Positions 1 to 8,399 of a DNA stretch of 64,000 nucleotides are shown in pieces. A program made the position numbers and the translations under genes. The notes under the pieces are model-generated. The model was not told the origin of the DNA, made no database searches, and was given only the letters and a program-made list of their open reading frames with translations. The DNA is taken from assembly GCF_030063455.1 (NCBI RefSeq), contig NZ_JASITB010000001.1, positions 372,001 to 436,000 on the forward strand, read 5' to 3'. The DNA is from Cryobacterium sp. PH31-O1. GTDB taxonomy: Bacteria > Actinomycetota > Actinomycetes > Actinomycetales > Microbacteriaceae. Every line of letters begins with the position of its first letter. Position 1 is the stretch's first letter.

Positions 1-421
1 CGAAATCCAGGGCCAGCCGGTACGAGTCGAAGCCGAGGCCAGCGATGACCCCGGTGGCGATGGCGCTCACGACGCTGGTGTGGCGGAACGTTTCGCGGGC
101 GTGCGGGTTAGAAATATGCACCTCGATCAGTGGCAGACCGGCCTTTGTGACGAGGGCAGCGGCGTCTCGCAGTGCGTAACTGTAGTGGGTGAACGCTGCC
201 GGGTTGAGGATGACCGGCATCCGCTCGTCAACGGCTTCGTACAGCCAGTGGATGAGTTCGGCCTCGTCATCGGTCTGCCGCAGATCGATGCTCACCCCGT
301 CTCGAGCGGATGCGACCAGCAGCGTACGCAGGTCGTCCAGGTTCGCGGACCCGTACACGTCGGGCTCGCGACTGCCGAGACGCCCGAGGTTCGGACCGTT
401 CAGAACCAGCACTGTACTCAT
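1..421 (-). CDS. aroQ: 3-dehydroquinate dehydratase, type II (partial, 3' end outside window)
   Basis: Type II dehydroquinase; it converts 3-dehydroquinate to 3-dehydroshikimate, step three of the shikimate pathway, in the cytosol. The reading frame starts with [20 protein letters not shown], the family's N-terminal signature, with the active-site Tyr at about residue 23. Further in are the substrate-binding [13 protein letters not shown] segment and [11 protein letters not shown]. About 140 codons are visible and the family is normally near 145-150, so only the last few residues are lost at the window edge. It lies on the same strand as aroE-aroC-aroK-aroB but is separated from aroB by about 4.2 kb of unrelated genes, an unusual split of the usual aroB-aroQ adjacency. 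Confidence 0.95.
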   Translation of the reverse strand, partial: MSTVLVLNGPNLGRLGSREPDVYGSANLDDLRTLLVASARDGVSIDLRQTDDEAELIHWLYEAVDERMPVILNPAAFTHYSYALRDAAALVTKAGLPLIEVHISNPHARETFRHTSVVSAIATGVIAGLGFDSYRLALDF

Positions 422-466
422 TCACTCAGCCTAGGCCGTGGGCACCCGCCGACAAGCCGGTGCCGG

Positions 467-871
467 TCAGGGAGCGAGAACCGCGACGCCGTGATCGTGC
501 GCGACGAACAGGCCGGTGATGCGCATGAGCTTGCCAAACGATTCGGTCAGTTCGATGGCCCAGGCCTGGTCTGGAGCCGTGAGGGCGGCCGAACCAGGCC
601 GTTCCAGGGTCACAATGATGCTGCCACCGGGAGCTTCTCTGGCCAGGATGTCGTTGATGCGGACGGCAAAGGGCCGCACCGAGCCCGGTTCGGGACGGAG
701 GGGAATGCCGTCGATGGGGATCAGCATGGAGAGCTGCTGCCCATGGGCGTCGAGCAGCATGAGCCAGAGCTGCCGGCGGATGGCGTGGCCGACCAGGTCG
801 AATACTCGTGCTCTGGCCTGCTCCGGCGTGGTCACGGGCGGAGCGTCGTCGAGCTTCACAGTCATTGTCAT
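467..871 (-). CDS. conserved hypothetical protein, 134 aa
   Basis: Function not recognised. The protein begins MTMTVKLDDAPPVTTPEQAR and is a small soluble alpha/beta-looking protein with no signal peptide or membrane segment. Its hydrophobic core includes RRQLWLMLLDAHGQQLSMLI, followed by the Pro-rich turn PIDGIPLRPEPGS and a C-terminal GLFVAHDHGVAVL strand. The ATG at 871 is chosen because the longer open frame (from 991) runs through low-complexity sequence with no ribosome site; an ATG at 865 is also possible. Codon use matches the neighbours. It lies 45 bp upstream of aroQ on the same strand, so the two may be co-transcribed. Its upstream region carries two DnaA-box-like sites. Confidence 0.7.
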   Translation of the reverse strand: MTMTVKLDDAPPVTTPEQARARVFDLVGHAIRRQLWLMLLDAHGQQLSMLIPIDGIPLRPEPGSVRPFAVRINDILAREAPGGSIIVTLERPGSAALTAPDQAWAIELTESFGKLMRITGLFVAHDHGVAVLAP

Positions 872-908
872 GCCGCCATTCTGAGCGGATCCGGCAGAGG
901 GCGACCAG

Positions 909-948
909 TTATCCCCAGAAAGAGTTCGGTAGGCCCGATTGTGGATAA
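909..948. promoter_or_regulatory. pair of DnaA-box-like sites in divergent intergenic region
   Basis: TTATCCCCA (909-917, plus strand) matches the DnaA box TTATCCACA at 8 of 9 bases. TGTGGATAA (940-948) is a perfect box on the minus strand. They face each other 22 bp apart in the region between the 134-aa gene and the divergent GAF regulator. Sequence matches are direct; any binding is inference. Confidence 0.4.
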
Positions 949-1085
949 TCTCCGACGGAGATGCACCGTTGTGGCTGTGAATGCCCGCCACTCCAAACGC
1001 TCGGCCGGGGCCGTGCCGGTAGAATGAAAATCCGATGCTGGCTGTGGCCGCGTCACCCGACCACTGCTAACGGAGGCAGACGCTC

Positions 1086-2450
1086 ATGGGATACGGCTTG
1101 AAGGGTTCTTCGTCGGTCCCGACCGGCGACGCGCGGGAGAACATCGTCGCCCTGGAACGGGCTCACGAATCCGCGATGACCGATCGGGTTTTCCAAACCG
1201 GCGTGCGCAAGCTCGTCCAGGATTCCTGGCAGCGTTCCCTGTCCCTGAGCCTGGACCCGTCAAGTGTTGCCCCGGAGCGGGCGCTGACCGACGCCGAGTT
1301 ACGCGACCTGCGCAACCAGCATCCGCTCGCCGCGGTGTTACCGGTCGTGCACAACCTGCTCATTCGTCATGCGGTCGACGCCGAGCTGATCGTCGCCATC
1401 GGTGACGAAGCCGGTCGGTTGCTCTGGATCGACGGAGACCGCGTGCTGCGTCGCCGGGTTGAGGAAATGCTGTTCGTCGAGGGTGCCGACTGGTCGGAAA
1501 GCCGAGTAGGAACGAGTGCACCGGGCACCGCCCTCGCCCTGGACCGCGGCATCCAGATTCGACGGGCCGAACACTTCAACGCTCTCGCGCACCCGTGGAG
1601 CTGCACGGCCGTTCCCATTCACGACCCGGACACCGGCAAGATCCTCGGCGTGATCGACATCACCGGCGGTGACCAAGCCGTCGCTCCGCAAACTCTGCCC
1701 CTGGTCGAGGCCGCCGTCGCCGCGATGGAGGCGGAGCTGCGAATCCAACGCCTGGACCGGCCGCATGCCGCGCCGCCCGCCCAGCGGTCGCGCCTCTCGC
1801 TATCAACGACCGTGCCGCGACTGGCTCCGGCCGTTCTGAGTGTTCTCGGCACCGACCACGGCCAGTTGCAGTGCGGCGGCAGCACAGCGGATGTCTCGCC
1901 CCGCCACACCGAGATTCTCACGCTCCTGGCCTGGCACCGCGAAGGACTCTCCGCCGATCGTCTGGCCGGTTATCTCTTCGATCACGACACAGCGGTGGAG
2001 ACGCTGCGCGCCGAAATGGTGCGGGTACGCAAGGTACTCGCCGTGCTCGACCCTCCGATTACGATCACCTCCCGACCGTATCGGTTGGAATCCCGACTCG
2101 AACTGGATGCGCAGCAGGTGCTGGCTTTTCTGGAGCGCGGCGCCCACCGGGTGGCTCTCGGCGCCTACCGCGGGGCTGTGCTCCCGGGATCGTCGGCTCC
2201 CGGGATCGTAGAAATTCGTTCAGAAGTGAGCAGCCGACTGCGTGAGGCGATGCTCGCGGATGCTTCGGTCGATCTGCTGCTGACCTACGCGCGTACCGAG
2301 GAAGCCACCTGGGACACCGAAGTCTGGCGCGCCTGCCTCGAGCTGCTTCCAGCCCGGTCGCCCAAACGGGCGACGGTCGTGGCGCATCTTGCGCGCATCG
2401 AAGACGAAATTGGCGAACATCGCAACATTCTGCAACGTTCCCGCTCCTAG
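1086..2450 (+). CDS. GAF-domain transcriptional regulator of the aldehyde cassette
   Basis: A 454-aa cytosolic protein. Residues about 70-210 form a GAF-type sensor domain ([20 protein letters not shown], then the [12 protein letters not shown] strand), as in AcoR/sigma-54 activator N-termini. There is no AAA+ domain; instead the C-terminal half contains a helix-rich region ([20 protein letters not shown], then the [20 protein letters not shown] helices and a [12 protein letters not shown] wing) that looks like a winged helix. The ATG at 1086 has GGAGG 8 bp upstream. It precedes the aldehyde dehydrogenase gene on the same strand by 56 bp, so it probably senses an aldehyde or alcohol-derived signal and controls that gene; this is inference from context. 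This type of GAF protein is commonly paired with ExaC-like dehydrogenases in Actinobacteria. Confidence 0.8.
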   Translation: MGYGLKGSSSVPTGDARENIVALERAHESAMTDRVFQTGVRKLVQDSWQRSLSLSLDPSSVAPERALTDAELRDLRNQHPLAAVLPVVHNLLIRHAVDAELIVAIGDEAGRLLWIDGDRVLRRRVEEMLFVEGADWSESRVGTSAPGTALALDRGIQIRRAEHFNALAHPWSCTAVPIHDPDTGKILGVIDITGGDQAVAPQTLPLVEAAVAAMEAELRIQRLDRPHAAPPAQRSRLSLSTTVPRLAPAVLSVLGTDHGQLQCGGSTADVSPRHTEILTLLAWHREGLSADRLAGYLFDHDTAVETLRAEMVRVRKVLAVLDPPITITSRPYRLESRLELDAQQVLAFLERGAHRVALGAYRGAVLPGSSAPGIVEIRSEVSSRLREAMLADASVDLLLTYARTEEATWDTEVWRACLELLPARSPKRATVVAHLARIEDEIGEHRNILQRSRS

Positions 2451-2506
2451 AGTCGGATCAGGCCGCAGGTTTGCGAGCCCGACACCGTCGTCGAAATAGG
2501 AGTGAC

Positions 2507-4030
2507 ATGACCGTCTACGCAGCCCCCGGAACACCGGGCTCCAAAGTTACCTTCAAGTCTCGGTACGAGAACTGGATCGGCGGCGAGTGGGTCGCCCCGG
2601 TCAAGGGCCAGTACTTCGAAGACATCACCCCTGTCACTGGCAAGCCGTTCGCCGAGGTCGCCCGCGGCACCGCCGAAGACATCGAGTTGGCCCTCGACGC
2701 CGCCCACAAAGCCGCACCGGCCTGGGGTAAGGCCAGCCCCACCGAACGTGCTGCCGTTCTCAATAGGATCGCTGACGTGATCGACGCCAACGTCGAGATG
2801 CTGGCCGTCGCAGAGACCTGGGACAACGGCAAGGCCGTGCGCGAAACGATCAACGCCGACATCCCCCTCGCCGCCGACCACTTCCGCTACTTCGCCTCGG
2901 CCATCCGCGCCCAGGACGGCGACCACGCGCAGCTCGACGGCGACACCGTCTCGTACCAGTTCCACGAGCCGCTTGGCGTCGTCGGCCAGATCATCCCGTG
3001 GAACTTCCCCATTCTGATGGCCGTTTGGAAGCTCGCCCCGGCCCTCGCCGCCGGCAACGCGATCGTGCTCAAGCCGGCCGAGCAGACCCCGGTTTCGATT
3101 CTCGTGCTGATGGAACTCATCGGCGACATCCTCCCCCCCGGAGTGGTCAACGTCGTCAACGGTTTCGGTCTCGAGGCCGGCAAGCCGCTCGCCTCGAGCA
3201 ACCGGATTCGCAAGATCGCGTTCACCGGGGAGACCACGACCGGTCGTCTCATCCTGCAGTACGCCTCCGCGAACATCATTCCCTCCACTGTCGAGCTCGG
3301 CGGCAAAAGCCCGAACATCTTCTTCAGCGACGTCGCCCAGGAGAAGGACGCGTTCTATGACAAGGCCCAGGAAGGCTTCGTGCTGTTCGCCTTCAACCAG
3401 GGCGAGGTCTGCACGGCCCCGAGCCGCGCGCTGCTTCAGAAGCCGATCTACGACAGCTTCCTCGGCGACGCCGTCACCCGGGCCAAAAAGATCATCCAGG
3501 GTAACCCGCTCGACACCGACACCCAGATGGGCGCCCAGGCGAGCAACGACCAGCTCGAGAAAATCCTGTCCTACATCGATATCGGCACCAAGGAAGGCGC
3601 CAAGCTCGCCCTCGGCGGCGAACGTGCTGACCTCGGCGGGGACCTCACCGACGGTTACTATGTGCAGCCGACCATCTTCGAAGGTCACAACAAGATGCGC
3701 CTGTTCCAGGAGGAGATCTTCGGACCGGTACTCGCGGTGACGAGCTTCACCGACTATGACGACGCAATCTCGATCGCCAACGACACCATTTACGGCCTCG
3801 GTGCCGGTGTCTGGTCGCGCAACGGCAACGTCGCCTACCGGGCTGGCCGCGACATTCAGGCCGGCCGGGTCTGGGTCAACAACTATCACGCCTACCCGGC
3901 CGGTGCAGCGTTCGGCGGGTACAAGAGCTCGGGCATCGGTCGCGAGAACAACAAGCTCGCGCTCGGTCATTACCAGCAGACCAAGAACCTGCTGGTGTCG
4001 TATTCCGAGAACAAGCTGGGCTTCTTCTAA
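2507..4030 (+). CDS. NAD-dependent aldehyde dehydrogenase (ExaC/AldB-like)
   Basis: Oxidises aldehydes, probably acetaldehyde or similar short chains, to the acid with NAD(P)+. The 507-aa protein is full length for the ExaC/AldB group. Visible family elements are PWNFP (Asn166, oxyanion), the nucleotide-binding KPAEQTP and FTGETTTG segments, the general base Glu263 in VELGGKSPN, and catalytic Cys302 in NQGEVCTAP. The ATG at 2507 is preferred over the open frame from 2471 because AGGAG lies just upstream and the family's N-terminus starts here. A very strong terminator follows at 4093-4134. It sits between a GAF regulator and a DUF779 gene, the standard neighbours of this subfamily. Confidence 0.95.
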   Translation: MTVYAAPGTPGSKVTFKSRYENWIGGEWVAPVKGQYFEDITPVTGKPFAEVARGTAEDIELALDAAHKAAPAWGKASPTERAAVLNRIADVIDANVEMLAVAETWDNGKAVRETINADIPLAADHFRYFASAIRAQDGDHAQLDGDTVSYQFHEPLGVVGQIIPWNFPILMAVWKLAPALAAGNAIVLKPAEQTPVSILVLMELIGDILPPGVVNVVNGFGLEAGKPLASSNRIRKIAFTGETTTGRLILQYASANIIPSTVELGGKSPNIFFSDVAQEKDAFYDKAQEGFVLFAFNQGEVCTAPSRALLQKPIYDSFLGDAVTRAKKIIQGNPLDTDTQMGAQASNDQLEKILSYIDIGTKEGAKLALGGERADLGGDLTDGYYVQPTIFEGHNKMRLFQEEIFGPVLAVTSFTDYDDAISIANDTIYGLGAGVWSRNGNVAYRAGRDIQAGRVWVNNYHAYPAGAAFGGYKSSGIGRENNKLALGHYQQTKNLLVSYSENKLGFF

Positions 4031-4092
4031 GCCATACCTTGGCCTGCGCCAGAGCCCCCGTCGGGTGGGAGTTCTGCCGCAGGTCTGGCCCG

Positions 4093-4134
4093 GGGGCTGC
4101 CGACGACGTAACGTCGTAGGCAGCCCCTTTTTTT
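4093..4134 (+). terminator. strong intrinsic terminator after aldehyde dehydrogenase
   Basis: GGGGCTGCC (4093-4101) pairs with GGCAGCCCC (4119-4127), and ACGACGT (4103-4109) with ACGTCGT (4111-4117); a G-A mismatch separates the two stems. Seven T residues follow immediately (4128-4134). The start of the DUF779 gene is only 28 nt further on. Confidence 0.93.
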
Positions 4135-4162
4135 ACCGTCACTTCTGTAGAAAGGCCCGTCA

Positions 4163-4642
4163 ATGTCGACATCTACGATAACCGCGTCGGTCACGATCGC
4201 CGGCGAAACCGTCCCTCGCGTCGAGCTCACTCCGGTGGCCGTCGACCTGCTGCGCAGCCTCTGGGAAGAGCACGGACCACTCATGTTCCACCAGTCCGGC
4301 GGATGCTGCGACGGCAGCTCGCCGATGCTGTTCATGGCGGGCGAATTCATCACCTCCGACCAAGACGTGCGCCTCGGCCAGTTCGATCTGGCCCCGGTCG
4401 GTGAGCCCGGGCAGCCCCTCGACTTTTGGATGTCGGCCGAACAGTTCAATTACTGGAGCCACACCTTCCTCACGGTCGATGTCGTGCCGGGGCGCGGCAG
4501 CGGCTTCAGCGCCGAAGCACCGCGCGGCGTGCGCTTCCTGATCCGCTCCGAGCTCATGAGCACGGTAGCCCCGTTCGCCGGCACGACCGACACCGTCGAA
4601 GCAGATGCCGCCGCATCCCCCACGCAGGCTGTTTCGGCTTGA
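4163..4642 (+). CDS. DUF779 family protein
   Basis: A 159-aa DUF779 protein. The core motif is FHQSGGCCDGSSPMLF, with adjacent Cys48-Cys49, followed by DVRLGQ and a C-terminal FLIRSEL strand. The family is widely found next to aldehyde dehydrogenases, and its biochemical role is not established; the CC pair could bind a metal or take part in redox chemistry (inference). AAAGG lies 7 bp before the ATG. A strong terminator precedes the start by 28 nt, so expression must come from read-through or from a promoter buried in the hairpin region. It converges tail to tail with aroB, with 3 bp between stops. The last 15-20 residues are Ala/Thr-rich and probably disordered. Confidence 0.88.
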   Translation: MSTSTITASVTIAGETVPRVELTPVAVDLLRSLWEEHGPLMFHQSGGCCDGSSPMLFMAGEFITSDQDVRLGQFDLAPVGEPGQPLDFWMSAEQFNYWSHTFLTVDVVPGRGSGFSAEAPRGVRFLIRSELMSTVAPFAGTTDTVEADAAASPTQAVSA

Positions 4643-4645
4643 GCC

Positions 4646-5746
4646 CTACTGACCGATGGCCTGGTACGCGCTGAACAGCAACGAGGCGTCCGGGCCCTCG
4701 AGAATGGTAGGCTTGCCGACATCATCGAGCACGACGAAGCGCAACATGCCGCTGCGGGTCTTCTTGTCGCGCTGCATCGTGGCGAGCAGGGTGGGCCAGC
4801 GACCCACCGGGTAGCCGGTCGGCAGGGTGAGCGATTCGAGGATGGTGCGGTGCCGGTCGACGACCTCGACCGAGAGCCGACCACTGAGGGCGGCGAGTTC
4901 CGCCGCGAACATCATGCCGACGGCGACGGCTGCGCCGTGGCGCCAACCGTACCGTTCCGCGTGTTCGACCGCGTGGCCGAGGGTGTGGCCGTAGTTGAGG
5001 ATCTCGCGGAGGCCGGCCTCTTTGAAATCCTCGCCCACGATGCGGGCCTTCATGGCGATGGAGAGTTCGATCAGCCGCCGAAATTCGGGGGTGGTCGGGT
5101 CGGTGGCGCGGTCGACATCCGCTTCGATGATGTCGAGGATCTCGGGAACCTGGATGAAACCGGCCTTGACGATTTCAGCGAAGCCGGCGAGGACCTCGTT
5201 GCGGGGCAGTGCGTCGAGCAGGTTCAGGTCGCAGAGTACGGCGGCCGGCGCGTAGAAGGTGCCGACGAGGTTTTTGCCCTCGGCGGTGTTGATGCCGTTC
5301 TTGCCGCCGACGGCCGCGTCGACCATGCCGAGCACGCTCGTGGGGATCTGCACGAGTTTCACGCCGCGCAGCCAGGTCGCCGCGACGAAGCCGGCCAGGT
5401 CGGTGACGGCGCCGCCGCCGAGGCCGATAACGGCGTCGGTGCGGCTGAAGTCGGATTGACCCATGATTCCCCAGCAGAAGGCGGCAACTTCGACGCGCTT
5501 GGCCGCCTCGGCGTCGGGAATCTCGGCCAGCAGCACTTCGGAATAGGTCTCGAGCAGGTTGTCGCGGAGGGCGACGGCGCGGGCCCCGACCGTGGAAGTG
5601 TGCACGATGAGCACCTTGGTGACGCCGCTGCCGAGCTGCTCGGCGACGGTATCGACCAGGCCGCGCCCCACACTGACCGGATAGCTGTCGACCCCGGTCA
5701 CGGTGATCACGGTGGTAGCGGTCTGTTGGGAGATCTCAGTCATCAT
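4646..5746 (-). CDS. aroB: 3-dehydroquinate synthase
   Basis: Cyclises DAHP to 3-dehydroquinate using NAD+ and a divalent metal (second step of the shikimate pathway). The 366-aa length is typical. The nucleotide-binding GLGGGAVTDLAGF lies at residues about 108-120, followed by QIPTSVLGMVDAAVGGKNGI and the metal-ligand region LNYGHTLGHAVEH. Two consecutive ATG codons (5746 and 5743) can serve as start. Both overlap the end of aroK (stop 5736-5738), which implies translational coupling. Operon order on this strand is aroE, aroC, aroK, aroB. Confidence 0.97.
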   Translation of the reverse strand: MMTEISQQTATTVITVTGVDSYPVSVGRGLVDTVAEQLGSGVTKVLIVHTSTVGARAVALRDNLLETYSEVLLAEIPDAEAAKRVEVAAFCWGIMGQSDFSRTDAVIGLGGGAVTDLAGFVAATWLRGVKLVQIPTSVLGMVDAAVGGKNGINTAEGKNLVGTFYAPAAVLCDLNLLDALPRNEVLAGFAEIVKAGFIQVPEILDIIEADVDRATDPTTPEFRRLIELSIAMKARIVGEDFKEAGLREILNYGHTLGHAVEHAERYGWRHGAAVAVGMMFAAELAALSGRLSVEVVDRHRTILESLTLPTGYPVGRWPTLLATMQRDKKTRSGMLRFVVLDDVGKPTILEGPDASLLFSAYQAIGQ

Positions 5747-6257
5747 TTCTTTCTTGAACCCAGTTCACGATTTCGTCGGCGATGCCGCTGATGGGCCGGT
5801 TGGAGGTATCCAGGCGAATCGTCGCGAGGGATTCATAGACCTCGCGGCGCAGGTTGTAGATGCGCTCCCAGTCGGCTATACCGCCGGGCAGGAGCGGGCG
5901 TTTGGTGCCGCCGAGGCGTGCCTGCACGGCCGCGGTGGTCACGCTCAGGTAAACGACGGTCGCGTCGGCAAGATCGGACTGGGTCTCGGCGTGCAGAACC
6001 GCTCCCCCACCGAGCGAGACGACGGCCGGCTCGCCAAGCGCCCAGTCCACCGCTTCGCGCTCAACGATACGAAAGTATTCTTCTCCCTCACGAGCGAAGA
6101 TCTCCGGAATCGGACCGTAGGTTTCCACGATGCGCTTGTCGGTGTCGATGAAGGGCACGTCGAGGCCGCGGGCCACCCGGCGACCGATCTTGGTCTTGCC
6201 GGCGGCCATCGGCCCGATGAACACGATCGGCAACAGCGAGTTTCGCCGGGTCAGCAT
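5736..6257 (-). CDS. aroK: shikimate kinase
   Basis: Phosphorylates shikimate at the 3-OH with ATP. The 173-aa protein begins MLTRRNSLLPIVFIGPMAAG; Walker A GPMAAGKT is at residues 15-22. It continues with the shikimate-binding FIDTDKRI, SLGGGAVL and the lid region GGTKRPLL. The open frame extends upstream to 6461 but that part overlaps aroC and is out of character, so ATG 6257 is chosen. It starts 19 bp after aroC and overlaps aroB by 11 bp. Confidence 0.95.
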   Translation of the reverse strand: MLTRRNSLLPIVFIGPMAAGKTKIGRRVARGLDVPFIDTDKRIVETYGPIPEIFAREGEEYFRIVEREAVDWALGEPAVVSLGGGAVLHAETQSDLADATVVYLSVTTAAVQARLGGTKRPLLPGGIADWERIYNLRREVYESLATIRLDTSNRPISGIADEIVNWVQERNDD

Positions 6258-6276
6258 GGCTTCAGCCGGCTCGCGG

Positions 6277-7485
6277 TCACAGCGATGCGTCGCTCGCCGC
6301 GCCGGTGCGCAGGTTGGTGGGAATGTTGGCCAGGTACGACGTGAGGTTGCGGCGGGTTTCCCCGATCGAGTCTCCCCCGAATTTCTCGAGCACCGAGTTC
6401 GCGAGAACGAGCGCCACCATGGCCTCGGCGACGATGCCGGCCGCCGGAACGGCACACACATCGGAACGTTGGTGGTGCGCGGGAGCCGGTTCGCCCGTGG
6501 CCACGTCGACCGTGCGCAGCGCCCGCGGAATCGTCGCGATCGGTTTCATGCCGGCGCGAACCCGCAGCACCGTGCCGGTGCTCATGCCGCCTTCGGTGCC
6601 GCCGGCCTTGTCGCTGACTCGTTGGATGGCGCCATCCGCCTGCACCAGTTCGTCGTGGGCGGCCGAGCCGCGGCGGCGGGTGGTCTCGAAACCGTCTCCG
6701 ACTTCAACGCCCTTGATCGCCTGAATACCCATCAGGGCAGCGGCAAGTTGCGAATCCAGGCGGCGGTCCCAGTGCACGAAGGACCCCAGGCCGGGGGGCA
6801 GGTTGTAGGCGAGAACTTCGACGACGCCGCCGAGGGTATCGCCGTCCTGGTGCGCGGCATCCACTTCAGCCACCATCAAAGCGGATGTCGCCACGTCGAA
6901 ACAGCGCAGCAGGTCGGCGTCGAGGGTTTCGACATCGCCGGGCTCCGGCAGCGGCGAACCGTCGGGCACGCGCACCGGACCGATGGCGATGGTGTGGCTG
7001 ACCAGCTCAATTCCCAACTCGTTCAGGAAGGACCTGGCTACCGCGCCGAGCGCTACCCGCGCAGCGGTCTCGCGGGCGCTCGCCCGTTCGAGCACCGGAC
7101 GGGCTTCGTCGAAGTCGTACTTCTGCATGCCGGCGAGGTCAGCGTGGCCCGGGCGGGGGCGGGTCAGGGGGGCGCCACGGCCGCGCGCGAGGGTGGCAGG
7201 GTCGACCGGTGCTGCACTCATCACGTCGACCCACTTGGGCCATTCCGAATTACCGATGCGCAGCGCGACCGGCCCACCGAGGGTGAGTCCGTGCCGCACC
7301 CCACCAGAGAGGGTGAGCTCATCTTCTTCGAACTTCATGCGCGCGCCTCGGCCGTAGCCGAGCTTGCGGCGCGCCAGATCGAGGCGGATCGAATCAAGGG
7401 TGACCGGGATTCCAGCGGGCAAACCCTCGACAATGGCGATGAGTTCGGGGCCGTGAGATTCTCCGGCGGTAAGCCAACGAAGCAT
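6277..7485 (-). CDS. aroC: chorismate synthase
   Basis: Makes chorismate from EPSP with reduced FMN, the last common step of aromatic biosynthesis. The 402-aa protein starts [20 protein letters not shown], with the first conserved His. It contains [34 protein letters not shown] and the C-terminal segment [12 protein letters not shown] with the conserved [13 protein letters not shown] lies 4-5 bp before the ATG. The gene is 5 bp downstream of aroE and 19 bp upstream of aroK, clearly one operon. Confidence 0.97.
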   Translation of the reverse strand: MLRWLTAGESHGPELIAIVEGLPAGIPVTLDSIRLDLARRKLGYGRGARMKFEEDELTLSGGVRHGLTLGGPVALRIGNSEWPKWVDVMSAAPVDPATLARGRGAPLTRPRPGHADLAGMQKYDFDEARPVLERASARETAARVALGAVARSFLNELGIELVSHTIAIGPVRVPDGSPLPEPGDVETLDADLLRCFDVATSALMVAEVDAAHQDGDTLGGVVEVLAYNLPPGLGSFVHWDRRLDSQLAAALMGIQAIKGVEVGDGFETTRRRGSAAHDELVQADGAIQRVSDKAGGTEGGMSTGTVLRVRAGMKPIATIPRALRTVDVATGEPAPAHHQRSDVCAVPAAGIVAEAMVALVLANSVLEKFGGDSIGETRRNLTSYLANIPTNLRTGAASDASL

Positions 7486-7490
7486 GGTTC

Positions 7491-8399
7491 CTATCTTTCC
7501 ACAGCAGTATGGGGTCCAGCGTCACCGGGACGAGCGTCACCGGGGCCGGAGTCGCGGGTCAGCGCACCGCGCATGGCCGCCAGTACGGCAGCCTCATCGG
7601 GCAGTGGCTCGAACGGGTCAGCGGTAACGAAGACCCGAACCTGAATGAGCGCCTGGTGCAGCAACATGCCCAGGCCGTTTAGCACGGTGCCGCCGGCTTC
7701 CTGCCACGACGTGGCCACACCGCTCGGCCACGGCGAATAGGCCACGTCGAACAGAACAGCCCGTTCCCGTAGTGCGAGCGGCAACGGTGCCGGCAGCATG
7801 GTTCCCCCCGGCAGGGTGCTGATCACGACGTCGCTGTCCACACGGGTAGCGCCGCTGAAATCTTCCAGTTCGACCACAACGCCGAGCGACCGACCGAGTT
7901 CGACGAGGGGCAGTGCCTTCTGCGGGTCCCGCACGAGCACCGTGACAAACTCGGTGCCGAGTTCCGCCGCCGCCATTAAAGCGGATGCCGCCGTTGCTCC
8001 GGCTCCGAGCAGGGTCACGTGCGCGGCGCGGGTGACTCCCCCTTCGGCAAGGGCTCGCACCAGCCCGGCAACATCCGTGTTGTACCCGCTCAGGGTGCCG
8101 CGACCGTTGACCCTTCGCAAAAGAACGGTGTTGACCGCACCGGTCAGCTGGGCGACCCGATCGCAGTCGTCGATGAAGGGCAGCACCTCCTGTTTGAGCG
8201 GCATGGTCAGGGACAGGCCGCGCCATTCTGGACCGAGCGTGCTCAGGAACATGGCCAGGGAGCCGCACTTCACCTCAACGGCCTCATAGGTCCAGTCGAG
8301 GCCGAGCTGCCGGTAGGCGGCCCGGTGCAGCATCGGCGACCGGGAATGCTTGATCGGCGAGCCGAGCACCGCGAGCCGATTCGACGTGAGACTATCCAT
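7491..8399 (-). CDS. aroE: shikimate dehydrogenase
   Basis: Reduces 3-dehydroshikimate to shikimate with NADPH. The N-terminal substrate domain shows [18 protein letters not shown] and the catalytic Lys in LTMPLKQEV, and [11 protein letters not shown] carries the conserved Asp. The dinucleotide-binding turn is [12 protein letters not shown]. The 302 residues are slightly longer than usual (about 270-285), owing to a Gly/Pro/Asp-rich C-terminal tail. The ATG overlaps the mltG stop by 8 bp, so translation is probably coupled to mltG. Confidence 0.95.
   Translation of the reverse strand: MDSLTSNRLAVLGSPIKHSRSPMLHRAAYRQLGLDWTYEAVEVKCGSLAMFLSTLGPEWRGLSLTMPLKQEVLPFIDDCDRVAQLTGAVNTVLLRRVNGRGTLSGYNTDVAGLVRALAEGGVTRAAHVTLLGAGATAASALMAAAELGTEFVTVLVRDPQKALPLVELGRSLGVVVELEDFSGATRVDSDVVISTLPGGTMLPAPLPLALRERAVLFDVAYSPWPSGVATSWQEAGGTVLNGLGMLLHQALIQVRVFVTADPFEPLPDEAAVLAAMRGALTRDSGPGDARPGDAGPHTAVER

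Noticed and set aside
2447-3970. 507-codon open frame opposite the aldehyde dehydrogenase
   Set aside because: Antisense shadow of a complete, well-recognised gene; no independent start signal and no recognisable fold.
1086-4642. Mobile island or integrated element at the aldehyde cassette
   Set aside because: No integrase, transposase, direct-repeat boundaries or tRNA target, and base composition matches the surroundings.
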